Below the pieces are notes generated by a model. That model did no database searches. It worked only from the letters and a program-made list of their open reading frames with translations, and was not told the origin of the DNA. Position numbers and translations under genes: made by a program. A stretch of 64,000 bases of DNA from assembly GCF_963924675.1 (NCBI RefSeq), contig NC_089232.1:32934842-32998841 (forward strand), in the 5' to 3' direction. Source of the stretch: Phocoena phocoena (lineage: Eukaryota > Chordata > Mammalia > Artiodactyla > Phocoenidae). Each line of letters opens with the position of its first letter. Position 1 is the first letter of the stretch. This document shows positions 12,266 to 23,000 of the stretch, piece by piece.

Positions 12266-12273
12266 TGACGTCA
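12266..12273. promoter_or_regulatory. Palindromic cAMP-response element TGACGTCA
   Basis: A perfect 8-bp CRE lies inside the CpG island about 45 bp upstream of the proposed exon 1 donor. A full palindromic CRE near a transcription start is the usual binding site of CREB/ATF factors. Binding and function here are inferred from sequence alone. Confidence 0.6.
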
Positions 12274-12279
12274 CCGCCG

Positions 12280-12314
12280 CCGACTGCTTTCTGGGAGGCA
12301 GGAGTGGAAGGCCC
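12280..12314 (+). other. C1D: C1D exon 1, 5' UTR (approximate)
   Basis: A non-coding first exon is inferred because coding exon 2 opens with only nine bases of leader after its acceptor, and the only CpG-island promoter upstream is here. A donor matching GTGAGG begins at 12315; an alternative GT (GAG before GTATTA) begins at 12320. The transcription start is not visible and is placed just downstream of the CRE at 12266. Intron 1 would then run 12315-23959, about 11.6 kb. The exon assignment is inference; only transcript data would settle the donor. Confidence 0.5.
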
Positions 12315-13414
12315 GTGAGGTATTATTCAGAGGTGGGGTTGGAATTTCTCGTGCTTTTAAGTTCGCTTCTCCTGGAAGCGCCCTGTCACCCTCCGGCTGA
12401 CTGTGGGGAGGGGGACTGGGCTGCGTAGCCTTCCGCGAATGCGAGCGTTGGGGCAGCGTCGTGGCAAGATCCCCCACTTCCGCTTTCCTGTGGTTGCTTG
12501 CTGGCTTCGGCCTACCTTGGCCCTTCACGTCTCTGGGTCCGGCCTTTCGCTTTTTCCTCGCTTCTTAGCTCCGCCTCTCAAGTGTTGGAGGGCGGAGAAA
12601 TTAAGAGCACGTGACTTCACTGTTAATTTTCAGCTGCCTTCAAACCTGGTTGAGGGAGGAAGGCCTAAGTGACAGATGTAGGCGAGTAGCTTTCCCGTGT
12701 CATCCGTTATCATTCACATACATGATCACGCACTGCCTGCCACTGCAGTGTTAGCCCACCTGAGATGGTAGGCTACTTTCGACCTTAAGGTGAAATCTAA
12801 TGGAATCTCAAAAAAGTGGTTTTTCTTTACGGCCCAGGAAAGTTTAGTGTGACTGAAACTTCTTTTTGAAAGTATCTTTTGTGTCTTGCTGTTTGTTGAC
12901 TGCAACAGTTTTGGCTTGATAAAGATGTATCTGTCCGAATGGGATGTTATTAATCATAAATAAACACTTACTAATCTTTTTGGACTGTCTATAGTAGACT
13001 GACCCGAGACTTAACCGAATGTTGACTTTGGATTCGAAAATAACCAAATAATTCCTATTGAAATTCCGTGAACTGTTTGTGATTGATGGAAAATGCTAGA
13101 GCTCACTGTTTTGTTGAAAGAAAATAATGATTGTGTGGACAATGTTTTTTCAAAATAATTAGAACGGTTCTGAGTCAAAAGATGTTATAGCTGTCTTCAG
13201 ATAGCTGTGTTATATGTATTGCAGTTCAGAGGTGATATAATTTTTCATAACAGTCTTAAAATTTTCAAATGGCTCTTTATGTGTTTTATCTCAGTTAGCG
13301 ACTGTTTCCAAACAGTTGACCCTTAAAATATGGCTCTAAATAGTCGCCACTGGGTTGGGGTGTTTGATCATTTTCACTTTAGTAAAATAATAACTAGTAT
13401 TACTAGTTAATGTA

Positions 13415-13500
13415 TTGAGTCCTGAGCCAGGCACTGTTCTAAGAACTTTACCTATATTATTTATTTAATAAATAAATCTCCTGAGAAGAGATGAGAATAT
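13415..13500 (-). mobile_element. MIR fragment
   Basis: GAGCCAGGCACTGTTCTAAG and ACTTTACCTATATTATTTA match the reverse of the MIR 3' half. Lies in C1D intron 1. Confidence 0.5.
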
Positions 13501-14154
13501 TGTCATAAGCAAATTCCATAGTTTTGGAAGGTAATTTTACTGCTTCACATCAGTAATTTTGAAAACACTTCTAATTAAACTTTAGAATTAACAATTGAAG
13601 TAATTTCATTGTAATCTGATTCAATTATTCATCTCGATCTTGAGCAACCTCTTTGTAATTTGTATCTTTTTCTACTGTGAGACTTCGGGATAAATTTGTT
13701 TTTAGAGGCTAGCATCTCTATCTTTTCTCCGTGATTTTACTCTATGAAGGAGAGTTACAGGCTGCACTAGTGTAGACTGTCTGCCAAAGACAACAATATT
13801 TATGGAGAGATCGTTGTATATATGTTTCACTATCATTTTCTAAGGTAATGCAGTGCAAAAAGGTCATTACGTTAATAGAATTCTGATGCAACATTTGCGG
13901 ATGTCTCTAGTTTTCTCCCCAAATTATGTATATTTTGGATTTGTTCCTGGCTTAGTTCATAATTGTATGTAACTCTACTTAGTATAGGAATGGAAACAGC
14001 CCTGGAATGTACATTATTATATATTTTCTTTTGGATCCACATGGTCACTATCCTAATCTGATATTGAGATTCTCCAAAATTTGGTTCCAGTTTACTTTCA
14101 TTGTTTTTAGTTAGTGAACAAATAGTTATTAAGTACGTGGCAAGACTTTATGTT

Positions 14155-14860
14155 AATCATTTGGAGATACAGTGGGTGAATAACCAGTGGAAGGTTTTGA
14201 ACAGAGGAGTGACATGATCTGGTTTAGGTTTTTAATAGGATCCCTCTGCCTGCTGTGTTAAGAGCAAGTTGTTGGAGAGAGGGGTAGGGCAAAGCCAGGA
14301 GACTAATTAGGAAGGTGTAATAATTCAGGTGAGTTGATAGCAGCTTCACAGCTGGAAAGACTGTGGTGAGTAGCAGTTCAATTTTGGATGTATTTCGTAG
14401 GTAAAGCTAACAGATTTGCTTATGGATTGAATGTGGGTTGTAAGAGAACTGTCAAGGTTTTGGGCTTGGGCAACTAGAATGGTTAATTACCATTAACTGA
14501 GAAGTGGAAAACTATGGGAGGAGCAGGTTTGTGAGGGAGAATTGGGAGTTCATTATGATGTGTTAAGTTTGAGATCTCTGTTAGTCATCCAAGTGGAGAT
14601 GTTGAGTAGGCAATTGAGTCTACCAAGTCTGGAGTTCAGTGGGGAGGTCATTGCTGGAAAAGAACATTTGGGAGTTGTCAGATGGTATTTAAAATCGTGA
14701 AACTGGAGACAGTCGCCAAAGGAGTGAATGTAAACAGAAAAGCAGTACAAGACGTGAGTCTTTAGGCATCTTAGCCTTTATAGGTTTGGGGAGATGAAGA
14801 CCCAACAAAGTAGACAGAAAGAACAGCCATCAGGGGACAAGGACAGTTTTGAGAGTCTAT
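14155..14860 (+). repeat. Old interspersed repeat, copy A (L1M 3'-end-like family)
   Basis: Landmarks: GGTTTTGAACAGAGGAGTGA, CTGCTGTGTTAAGAG, GGAGGAGCAGGTTTG, GTTTGAGATCTCTGTTAG. The same order recurs in part at 17480-17720, 19200-21300 and 26695-27155. I recognise the family as a common old mammalian repeat but cannot name it with certainty. Confidence 0.6.
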
Positions 14861-15424
14861 AGTGTTGTGGAATTCAGACGCTATTCTCAGACGCTGGTTA
14901 TGGATCAGATAGATAAATGAGGACTGACATTTTTGGATTTATCAAGATACATGAGAAGGAGTGTTATTAATGGATAAGTGATAACGGTCTGGAGAACCTT
15001 GAGAGCAAAGAGGAAGAAAAGACTACTTTTGTTTGGGAGATATGGAAGGCTTTATAGAAGAGAGGGCATTTGATGTGTGTTTTAAAGGATTAATAGGTTT
15101 TACTAGGCCCAGAAGACAGGGGAGGAGTGGGGGGAGGGGGTATTGCAAGCAGAGGAAAAAGCCTTACTTCTCTCCCTTCAAAGCCATACCTCCCAGTCAG
15201 CTGTCTTCAAGATGCTTTTGCAAGTCCTTTCCTTTGTATCCATTAGTCAGTTCCTCATTCTGGATTACCATTCTTGCTCCAGGCCTACTGAACCCTGCTA
15301 AAGAAATTCACAAAAGACCCAAATTAATGCTACCACCTTCAAATGGGTCCTTTCTCGGTTGTCTGACAGTTGCTTTATTTATCCCTACTCTCTACCTAGC
15401 ACATACTCCACATTTACTCAGCAT

Positions 15425-15740
15425 TGACTACGTGCCAGGCACTGAGGAGTCATTTCTTTAATAGATATTTATTTAGCATCTATGACATGCTACCCTGATA
15501 TTTGGAGTGTATATGAGCAAAGACTTGCCCTGCACGGTGCTTACAGTCCAGTGTGGATGATGGACACTATTCAAATAATCACAGAAATATAAAATTACAA
15601 CAGTGATATGGAGAAATACATGGTGCTGTGAGACTGTGTAACTAGTGGATGTGACTCAATGTGAGGCAAGAGGGAATGCTTCCTTGAGAAAGCATCGTTG
15701 ATGAGGAAGCCGAGTTAAACAGGCCAAACATGTTGGTGGC
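15425..15740 (+). repeat. Old interspersed repeat, copy B, 5' part
   Basis: GTGCCAGGCACTGAGGAG, GACTTGCCCTGCACGGTGCT and GTGAGACTGTG-type landmarks match the 5' portion of the same family seen at 19200-19960. Confidence 0.5.
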
Positions 15741-15912
15741 AGGGAGTCTTCACAACAACTCTAGGAGGAGTTTCTAGAGAGCACGAGGCTGGAAAGGCTT
15801 TTGTACCATGAGAATAGGGAGAAAGTGGCCTTATGGTGGCTAGAAAATTTAGGTGTAGGGAAGGCAATCCATTCATATAGTTCTCTGAATAAAATAGAGC
15901 TAAAGGATATAG

Positions 15913-15914
<2 letters not shown>

Positions 15915-15951
<37 letters not shown>

Positions 15952-16141
15952 GGTACGCGGGCCTCTCATTGTTGTGGCCTCTCCCGTTGCAGAGCACAGG
16001 CTCCGGACGCGCAGGCTCAGCGGCCATGGCTCACGGGCCCAGCCGCTCCGCGGCATGTGGGATCTTCCTGGACCGGGGCACGAACCCGTGTCCCCTGCAT
16101 CGGCAGGCGGACTCTCAACCACTGCGCCACCAGGGAAGCCC
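15915..16141 (-). mobile_element. CHR SINE, short (cetacean-type) form, with T35 tail
   Basis: Minus-strand element with an uninterrupted run of 35 T (15915-15949), the GCGGTACGCGGGCCTCTC 3' block, and terminal GGGAAGCCC. Target duplications tagggtttt lie at 15910 and 16142. The long, pure tail suggests a recent insertion. Confidence 0.92.
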
Positions 16142-16154
16142 TAGGGTTTTTTTT

Positions 16155-16207
16155 AAATAAATTTATTTATTTTTGGCTGCGTTGGGTCTTCATTGCGGTG
16201 CGCGGGC
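16155..16207 (-). mobile_element. Truncated CHR-2 SINE 3' end
   Basis: TTTATTTTTGGCTGCGTTGG through CATTGCGGTGCGCGGGC is the 3' end of a long-form CHR. It breaks off at about 16207. It directly abuts the intact SINE on its left. Confidence 0.75.
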
Positions 16208-16484
16208 AGTCTCACTCTATTGTAAACTTCCCCTTTTATCTGTCGGTGAACATTACGTAAATCTGTAATTTCACTAGGGGTTGCAAAATGGTGATTTTCT
16301 TTTTTTTTTAAAGGTTATGATTTCTTTCACATTTGTTAACTGGAATTTGAGCTCTAGTTTTATTACTTGGGAACCTGACAGTCATCAATAACATGTCTAT
16401 TGTGGAAAAATGCTGTCAGAGCAACAATTTGTGATGCCAGGAATATACGTTTCCTGGCTATAGTTCTGGAGGCTTAAAGGAGTG

Positions 16485-16815
16485 TGATGGTCTTTTTGAT
16501 GTGTCAGCTTGGCTAGGCTGCAGCCCCCATTCAGTCCAACACCAAACTAGCTATTGCTCTGAAGGTGTTTGTAGATATAATCGAAATACACAAACAGTTG
16601 ACTTTTATTATTCTAGATAATCTGGGTGGGCTTGATCCAATTAATTAGAAGGCTTTAGAAGCAGAGCTGAAGCTTCCCTGATGAAAAAGAAGTTCCACCC
16701 GTGGACAGCAGTTTCAGCTTGCAGCCAAGAGTTCCAGCATGTTCTTTCTTGCTTACCTGCCCTGCAGATTCCTCCACAATTGCATAAACCAGTTTCTTGC
16801 AGTACATCTCTTCAG
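16485..16815 (+). repeat. Old LTR-like remnant, family uncertain
   Basis: TGTGTCAGCTTGGCTAGGCT, AAGGTGTTTGTAGATATAAT, CTGGGTGGGCTTGATCCAAT and CCACAATTGCATAAACCAG recall an ERVL/MaLR-age solitary LTR. Nothing viral remains beside it. Confidence 0.45.
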
Positions 16816-17179
16816 AATACCTCCTACTGGTTCCGCTGCTCTGGTTGAACCCCAGCTGGTACCAGGAGCCACTCTCTAGGCTCTCATGTTCTCTAAGAAA
16901 GTGGGGTGAGGAGTGGTGGCAAGGGTCAGAGAACCTACTTTTGTTAGGATAACCCTATAATTTATTGCTCAAACTGGGACTTCTGAAAGAGAAATGGGGA
17001 GCTGAGCAGTTGGCAGGCTGAAACAATAGACATACATGGGGACTCTCTTGGGCAAGTTGAGACATAAAGTCATTCTGTGTGTCAGCCACTGGTGACACAT
17101 CAGCATGGCGGTGACATATTGATGACACCACCCCCTCAGGGAGCTTGTAGTCAAGGTTAAGTAAATCAACACATGTCAC

Positions 17180-17720
17180 CAGATAGTGTTTTAGGTGACA
17201 TGAGAACCTGTAGCTGTGCTTATCCAGACAGAGGGAATGGGAGGGTGGCACTCAGAGAAGTCCTATGCACTAAAGGGAAACCTGATTTTACCTCCAAACG
17301 TAAGCAGGGTTTGGTTTCACAAAGTGAAGTGGGAAGGATGTTTCACGTATAGAGAGCCACACAGACGAAAGGTTAGGCTGAATGGGCATAGAACATCTGG
17401 AAAACTGCCGTGGTGGCTACAGCTATAGGATTGGAAGAGGGGAGTAATGAAAGATGAGGCTAGTCAGGCAAGCAAGGGCCACATCGTAAAGGGCCTCATG
17501 TCCGTAGAAGGGGTTTGGAGTTTATCTTCAAGGTGGCGGGAAACTATTGCAGGGTTTTAAGCAGGGGTGTACCATGACCAGACTATCTTTATGGAAAAGT
17601 TATGTTTTGTAACATCCTAACATTGAGAGTGGAGAAAAATTGACAGTAGGGAGACTACTCCAAGGCTCTTGAAATGATCTAGTTAGTGAGAATGGGGGAA
17701 AGCTTGTGGCTAAGGAGATT
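17180..17720 (+). repeat. Old interspersed repeat, copy C
   Basis: Contains CACATCGTAAAGGGCCTCAT, TTTTAAGCAGGGGTGT and GGGAGACTACTCCAAGG, matching the middle of the family described at 14155. Lies in C1D intron 1. Confidence 0.5.
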
Positions 17721-18139
17721 AAGGAGGCCGTATTGACAGAACTGATGGGACTGGGGCCTGAGGAAGCGATGAGGGGCGACTTCCAGGTTCCAGGCTGCAC
17801 TGAGCTCCCTGAAGCAGAGAATGGAGGGGAGGAGGTAGGGGATGATGTCGTGTGCCCCTCCTTTTCTCCTGTTGGCACTGTGGCTCTCATCACCAACGAG
17901 AGGAGGGAAGGAATGGCAGTAACGTCCTGTAGGGATTGCTGGGCAGGGTTTCTCCCCTCTGCCCCTGAGTCTCAGCCAGACCTTCCTGAGGGATGAAGAG
18001 AGGCACCTTCTCTCATGCCCTCTTCCACTTGCAGCCTGCGCTTTAGAAGGAGTAGGTGGAGGGGTGGGGAGTCCCTGTAGAACCAGGCAGCGAGTGAAGG
18101 GCAGAGGGGGGTGAGTTCTCTTCTTTCTCTTCTTTGGAC

Positions 18140-18290
18140 ATTTACCACGTACAGTCTTGGGCAAGTTACGGAAACTCACTGTGGGTCCGTTTGTTGTCTG
18201 TGAGGAGTAAATGAATGAATGTGTGTGGCTGCGTAGAGTAGTGCCTGGCTCACAGGCAGTGGGGTTCAGATGTTGGCTATGGCTGCTGAT
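18140..18290 (+). mobile_element. MIR SINE
   Basis: CTTGGGCAAGTTACGGAAAC is the MIR core; GTAGTGCCTGGCTCACAGG is its 3' part. Intron 1. Confidence 0.6.
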
Positions 18291-18849
18291 AACCATCCAT
18301 TCACTGCTTCATCCTGGCATCTGGGTAACAAAGGGGACCAGAGGGCGGCTTCTGCAGCTCCCTCCTTGCAGTGCTCCCTGTGGAAGGAACAAACACTCAG
18401 GAACTATCTGTACAGAATGTTAGAAGAAATCATTTTAATTGGGGGGGATTTCTGATAATAGAAGAACCTTTATTTTTCAGTCTACCTTGCCTTTATTTTT
18501 TAGTTAGGAAAAAGGCAAGTGGTTCAGTTCAGATTTAATGAGAGTCATTATTCTTACTTACTGCCTTGCTTTCAGTGTTCACCGTAACCCATTTTAACAA
18601 TAAATAACTACTTGTTTACTGGGGCTTAGGGACAAGGAATAATTGCAGGAAAAATCCCTTTCATGATTTTGAGAAGGGAAATATTTTCCAATAGAAAAAT
18701 CGGATGAAAAAATTCACATTTAAATAAAGGCTTTCTTGTGTTTTTTATACTTGCAGTATTTGTTAAAAGCCAAAATAATTTATTAAAATATGCCTTTATT
18801 TAAATTTAATGATTGTTTATTTTTATTACAATTTTAATACATGCTTTTT

Positions 18850-19199
18850 GAAATAACGAAATTTAAACAACGAAGAATGAAGAGCTAAAAACATGAGTCT
18901 GCTTTGATCCCATTCGCATTTCCTATCCCTTCTCAGAAAGAATGTCTATTTTTGTATGTCTCCTTCCAGACCTTTTTCTACATATCTACATCTACAATTT
19001 TTTTAAATAAATGGCATCTGTTAGACACATTACGTGTTATATACTATGTTCTATGACTTTTTTTCACCACTTATCGTGTATTACTACATAAAGATTTACT
19101 TCTTTATTTTCACTCTTTTGGATGGATGTGGTATAATTCATTTAACTGTTCCCCTATTGATGACTATTTAGATTATTCCCAGTGTTTGGTTATAATGTC
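18850..19199 (-). mobile_element. Old LINE-1 (L1M), 3' portion before the insertion
   Basis: TGTCTCCTTCCAGACCTTTT, TTGGATGGATGTGGTATAAT and CTATTGATGACTATTTAG are reverse-orientation L1M landmarks. The element continues at 21430 after a 2.2-kb insertion. Confidence 0.65.
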
Positions 19200-20074
19200 T
19201 TCATTCAACAAATGTTTATCGACTGCTGGGCAGTGGTAGTGAACAAAACTGCCTGTTTTCATGTAGTTACCTTCTTTTGGAGGTAGACAGACAATAAATG
19301 AAATATGTCAGATGCTGTTGAGGCCTGAAGGGTGAAGAAGGAGATAGGAAGTGCTGGGAATGAGAAGAGGGGTATGCATTTTAAAATAGGATGGTCAGGA
19401 AAGCTTTACCAATAGATAACATTTGAGTAGAGATCTGGCAGAGGTGAAGTCATGAGCTTTGAAGCCATTGGTGGGGGAGAAACATTCTGGGAAGGAGCAA
19501 AGTCCAGAGGCTCTGAGATGGGGGCATGCCCAATGAGAAGAAGAGCAGTGAGGCCATTATGGCTGGAATGGAGTGAGCCAGGGGCAGAGTGGGAGGAGAT
19601 GAGGTCACAGAGGAGGCAGCAGAGAGTCAGGGTTTTTTCGGCCACTATAAAGACTTTGTCTCTTCCTGAGTGAGGCGGCAAGCCTTTGAAGGTTTCCAAG
19701 CAGAGGCATGGTAGAATCTGACTTAGATTTGAGATGATCACTTTCTTGATAATAAACTATTGGAATGGAAACAGGGAAGCCATTTAGAAGGCTATTGCAA
19801 CAATATAGGCAAGACACAATGATGGCTTGGACTGGCTCGGACTAGGGTGGTAGCAGTAGAGGTGGTAGGACTTGAATATGTTTTAAAGATAGGGTAAGAG
19901 AGGAGTCAAGGACTATTCTGTAATTTTAGGTCTGAGCAATCGAAAAGGTGGAGTTGCCATGAAATGAGATGGCGAGGACTGCAGTAGGCAAGATTAGATT
20001 CTTTTTCTTTTCATTGAAGTATAGTTGATTTACAGTATTGTGTTAGTTTCAGGTGTATAGCAAAGTGATTTGGT

Positions 20075-20078
<4 letters not shown>

Positions 20079-20121
<43 letters not shown>
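20079..20121. repeat. (TG)n microsatellite
   Basis: About 21 TG units followed by TATGTGTATG and then CACACACACAC, so the tract can fold on itself. It grew within LINE-1 3' UTR sequence. Confidence 0.95.
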
Positions 20122-20132
<11 letters not shown>

Positions 20133-20146
20133 GATACACACACACA

Positions 20147-20632
20147 CAGTAAGTCCCCTACATACGAACCTTCAAGTTGTACACTTTCAAAGATGCGAAT
20201 GTTCGTTCACATGTCCAGTCATGTAAGTTAGTTCAAGTGTCTGGCGTACATTGTCACTTGCATGCATCCTCTACAAGTGGTTGTCCTTTTATGTACTTTA
20301 CTGTATAGTACTATATAGAGTACAGTAGTACGGTATGTTTATTTCCTGACTGTTCTCTCGATGCCATCCCCTGTGTGCCAGCTGTTGTACTGTACTACTG
20401 TAATTTTCAAGGTACTGTACTGTAAGGTTAAAAACGTTTTCTTTATTTTTTGTATTTGTTTGTTTTTTATGTATTATTTGTGTGAAAAGTATTATAAACC
20501 TATTACAGTACAGTATTATATAGCTGATTGTGCTAGTTGGGTACCTAGGATAACTTTGTTGGACTTACGAACAAATCGGACTTACGAACACGCTCTCGGA
20601 ACTGAACTCGTTCATATGTAGGGGACTTACTG
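20147..20632. mobile_element. TcMar-type (Tigger-like) MITE with intact inverted repeats
   Basis: A 486-bp element bounded by CAGTAAGTCCCCTACATA (20147) and its inverse TATGTAGGGGACTTACTG (ending 20632). The inverted repeats extend into GAAC/GTTC. A TA follows on the right; the left flank is CA where TA would be expected. The interior is rich in TACTGTACTGTA motifs and encodes no protein. TA-flanked ends beginning CAGT are typical of mariner/Tigger elements. Confidence 0.8.
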
Positions 20633-21429
20633 TATATGCACACACATACATACATACATATACTTTTTCAGATTCTTTTCCATTATAGGTTATTACAAGA
20701 TAAAGTAAGCAAGATTAGGAATTGGGCTTTGGGCACATTACATTTGAGAATCTATTAACAGCCAACCAAGGTACTGAGTAAGCGGTTGGACATTAAATTT
20801 GGAGTTCAGTGGCGAGGTCAGGGCTGGAGATGCAAACCTGGGAGTCATCAGTTTATTAATATAGTTTAAACCCAGAGCTCACCTAGAGAGTAAATTAGAG
20901 AAGAGATTCAAGGACAGCCCTTGGGCACGTCAAGGTTAAGAGGCTTGAGGATATGAAAAGGATGCAGCAAAGAAGACCAAGAAAGCAACCTGTGAGGTAA
21001 GAGAGAAACCAAGGAAATGTGATGCCCTAGAAACCAGACAGACTGAGCCAGCTATGTCAAATGACAAGAACTGAGAATTGACCATTGAATTTGACAGTGT
21101 GGCTGAGTGGGTGACCTTGACAAGACCAATTTTGAGTGAGAAATAGGGGGCCTGATTGTAGTAGATTCAAGAAAGAATGGAAGGAGAGGAACTGGAACTC
21201 TAGTATTCAATATTAGCAACAGTTTTTGAGGAGTTTGTTCTAAAAGGGAGAAAGAAAATGGGGCTTAAGCTGGAGGGGCATATGAAGTCAAGGTGTTTCT
21301 TTTGTTTCTTATCTAAGATGGAGGAATAAAATGTTTCAAGCTTATGGGCAATGATCCAGCAGAGAGAAAAATTGATGTCAGGCAAAGTCCCCACTTTAAG
21401 AGAAGGGTCCGAAGAGTCCATTTTAGTAA

Positions 21430-21965
21430 ACTTATATGCGTGTATACAAGGATTTCTGTAGGCTACTTTCTGAAGAGGATATCCTGAGTCAAAGGGTGTG
21501 TGCATTTAAGAAATCTGTACCAATTTATATTCCACCTCCAGTGTATACCCTTGCTAACGTCAAACTTTGCCAGTCTTTAAAATTATTGCCAATCTGATGG
21601 GTGAGATCTTCATTATTTTAATCTGTTTTATGCTTTGTAGGAACTCTTTATATAATCTGACTAATCCTTTGTTGTATTTTGGCACATATTTTCTCCCGTG
21701 CTGTTTCTTGCATTTAACTTTGCTTATGGTATACTTTTACCATATAGATGTTTTTTCAGTTTTTATGTATTTAAGTCTGTCAGCCATTTCCTTTTATAGC
21801 ATTTGGGTTTCATTTGGAGTATATACATATTTTATATAATGTATATAATCTTTTAATACATTTATCTTTTAAATTCATCTGGAGTTTATTTTTGTGTATG
21901 TGGTGAAATAGGTATCTAAGTTTTCCATCTCCTTCTATGTTCTTAAACAGTTAAATACCATAAAA
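21430..21965 (-). mobile_element. Old LINE-1 (L1M), ORF2 portion after the insertion
   Basis: Reverse-orientation landmarks: CTGAGTCAAAGGGTGTGTGC, ACCAATTTATATTCCACCTC, ATTGCCAATCTGATGGGTGA, CATCTGGAGTTTATTTTTGT. This joins the 18850-19199 segment as one element. Confidence 0.7.
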
Positions 21966-22869
21966 ATTAACTGTTTCCTAAAGGTTTGGAAGAAATTACC
22001 TATAATATTTTCTAGACTTGGAACCTTTTTGGAGCATAGATCTTTGACTTCTTTAAAGTGTTTTCTTTTTTTTTTTTTTTGTCTGTGTAATGATCTATTT
22101 GTTTTATGTACTTCTTTTTAGGTTAGTTTTGGTATTTTTTTTTCCTAGCACCTCATTCTTATCATCCAGATTTTTCAAATTTATTGGTTTAAAATTTTAT
22201 GTAAAGAAAAGAAATATCAAGTCTTCTCTATATTTGTGTCTGTCCCTGTACTAATACCTTTATCTGGGCAGTAGATGCTGGAGCTGTCCTTTCACAGATT
22301 GGGAGATTGGTTTAGCAGCTTTCAGCCTGCATGGTTCACCTCTTACTGTCCTTCATCTTGGATTTTTTCCTAGATTCTCCTTCTCTTTTGTTTGTAAGGG
22401 ATTGCAGGCTCCTTGGTTCTGTTCCCTATCAGTCTAATCCCATTTGCTCTTTAGCTTATAAAAATTTCTGCTGTTGAGGTCGGCTGATGGATATGTGCCC
22501 TTCTTGGTTTCCAGCATCACTGTGGACTTATTTTTGTGTTTCTTCTGTCATTTTGGAGAGATTTTTCTGGGAGGAATGAGAGGCAAATCCGTATTTTCAG
22601 TTAACTTTTTGAAATAGGAAGTCACAGTTCTTTCCTGTGTGGTTTTCTTTTCTCATAGTCCTTTGTTTAATTGCTGTTTGCACAGTAGTTGGATAATAAC
22701 TTTACAGTGTGAGTAGTAATAGACCCCTGGACTTCACTTTTTAAAAATTTTAAATGAAACCAGATGTCTCAGTGGACTGTATTTGTTGAATAGAAATGTG
22801 GATATATTGTGACTAAATATTCAAGTAGTACTTTTAAAACTTAAATGACATAGTCATAACATTTAGAAT

Positions 22870-23000
22870 TATAAGGGACTTTAGAGATCATTAGACCAAA
22901 TGCCTTATTTAATGGATGAGATATTTGGAGCCCAGAGAGATTCAGTGATTTATCTAAGGTAACAAAGTCAGTGATCAGGCAAGGTGGAAAGCCCGAGTCC
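22870..23000 (+). repeat. Old MIR/L2-like repeat
   Basis: AGGGACTTTAGAGATCATTA and GGAGCCCAGAGAGATTCAGTG resemble a very old conserved mammalian repeat. Family not certain. Confidence 0.4.

Larger units (their letters stand above)
12065..12660 (+). promoter_or_regulatory. C1D: CpG-island promoter of C1D
   Basis: This is the strongest CpG- and GC-dense block in the window, set in AT-rich DNA. It has two Sp1-type GC boxes in opposite orientation (GCCCCGCCCC at 12114-12123 and GGGGCGGGGC at 12197-12206), a full CRE at 12266-12273, an ETS-like ACTTCCGC at about 12477, and a CACGTG E-box at 12608-12613. No TATA box is evident, as expected of a housekeeping promoter. Transcription rightward into C1D is inferred from gene position; divergent leftward transcription cannot be excluded, but no leftward coding exon is recognised. 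Confidence 0.8.
19995..20703 (-). mobile_element. LINE-1 3' end (minus), split by a DNA transposon
   Basis: CATTGAAGTATAGTTGATTT and GGTGTATAGCAAAGTGATTT (19995-20078) are the reverse of an artiodactyl-type L1 3' end. It resumes with AGATTCTTTTCCATTATAGG at 20670. Between these lie a (TG)n tract and the element at 20147-20632. Confidence 0.75.
19200..21300 (+). repeat. Old interspersed repeat, copy D (near full, interrupted)
   Basis: This is the longest copy of the family in the window. It runs from CAACAAATGTTTATCGACTG through GCATGGTAGAATCTGACTTA and GGTGGTAGCAGTAGAGGTGG to GAACTGAGAATTGACCATTG and GGGGCTTAAGCTGGAGG. It sits inside a minus-strand L1M and is itself interrupted at about 19995-20703. 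Confidence 0.6.

Noticed and set aside
17679..18296. Minus-strand frame of 205 codons, the longest in the window
   Set aside because: It lies in C1D intron 1, crosses an old repeat and a MIR, is rich in Ser/Pro/Arg as chance frames are, and shows no known domain or splice support.
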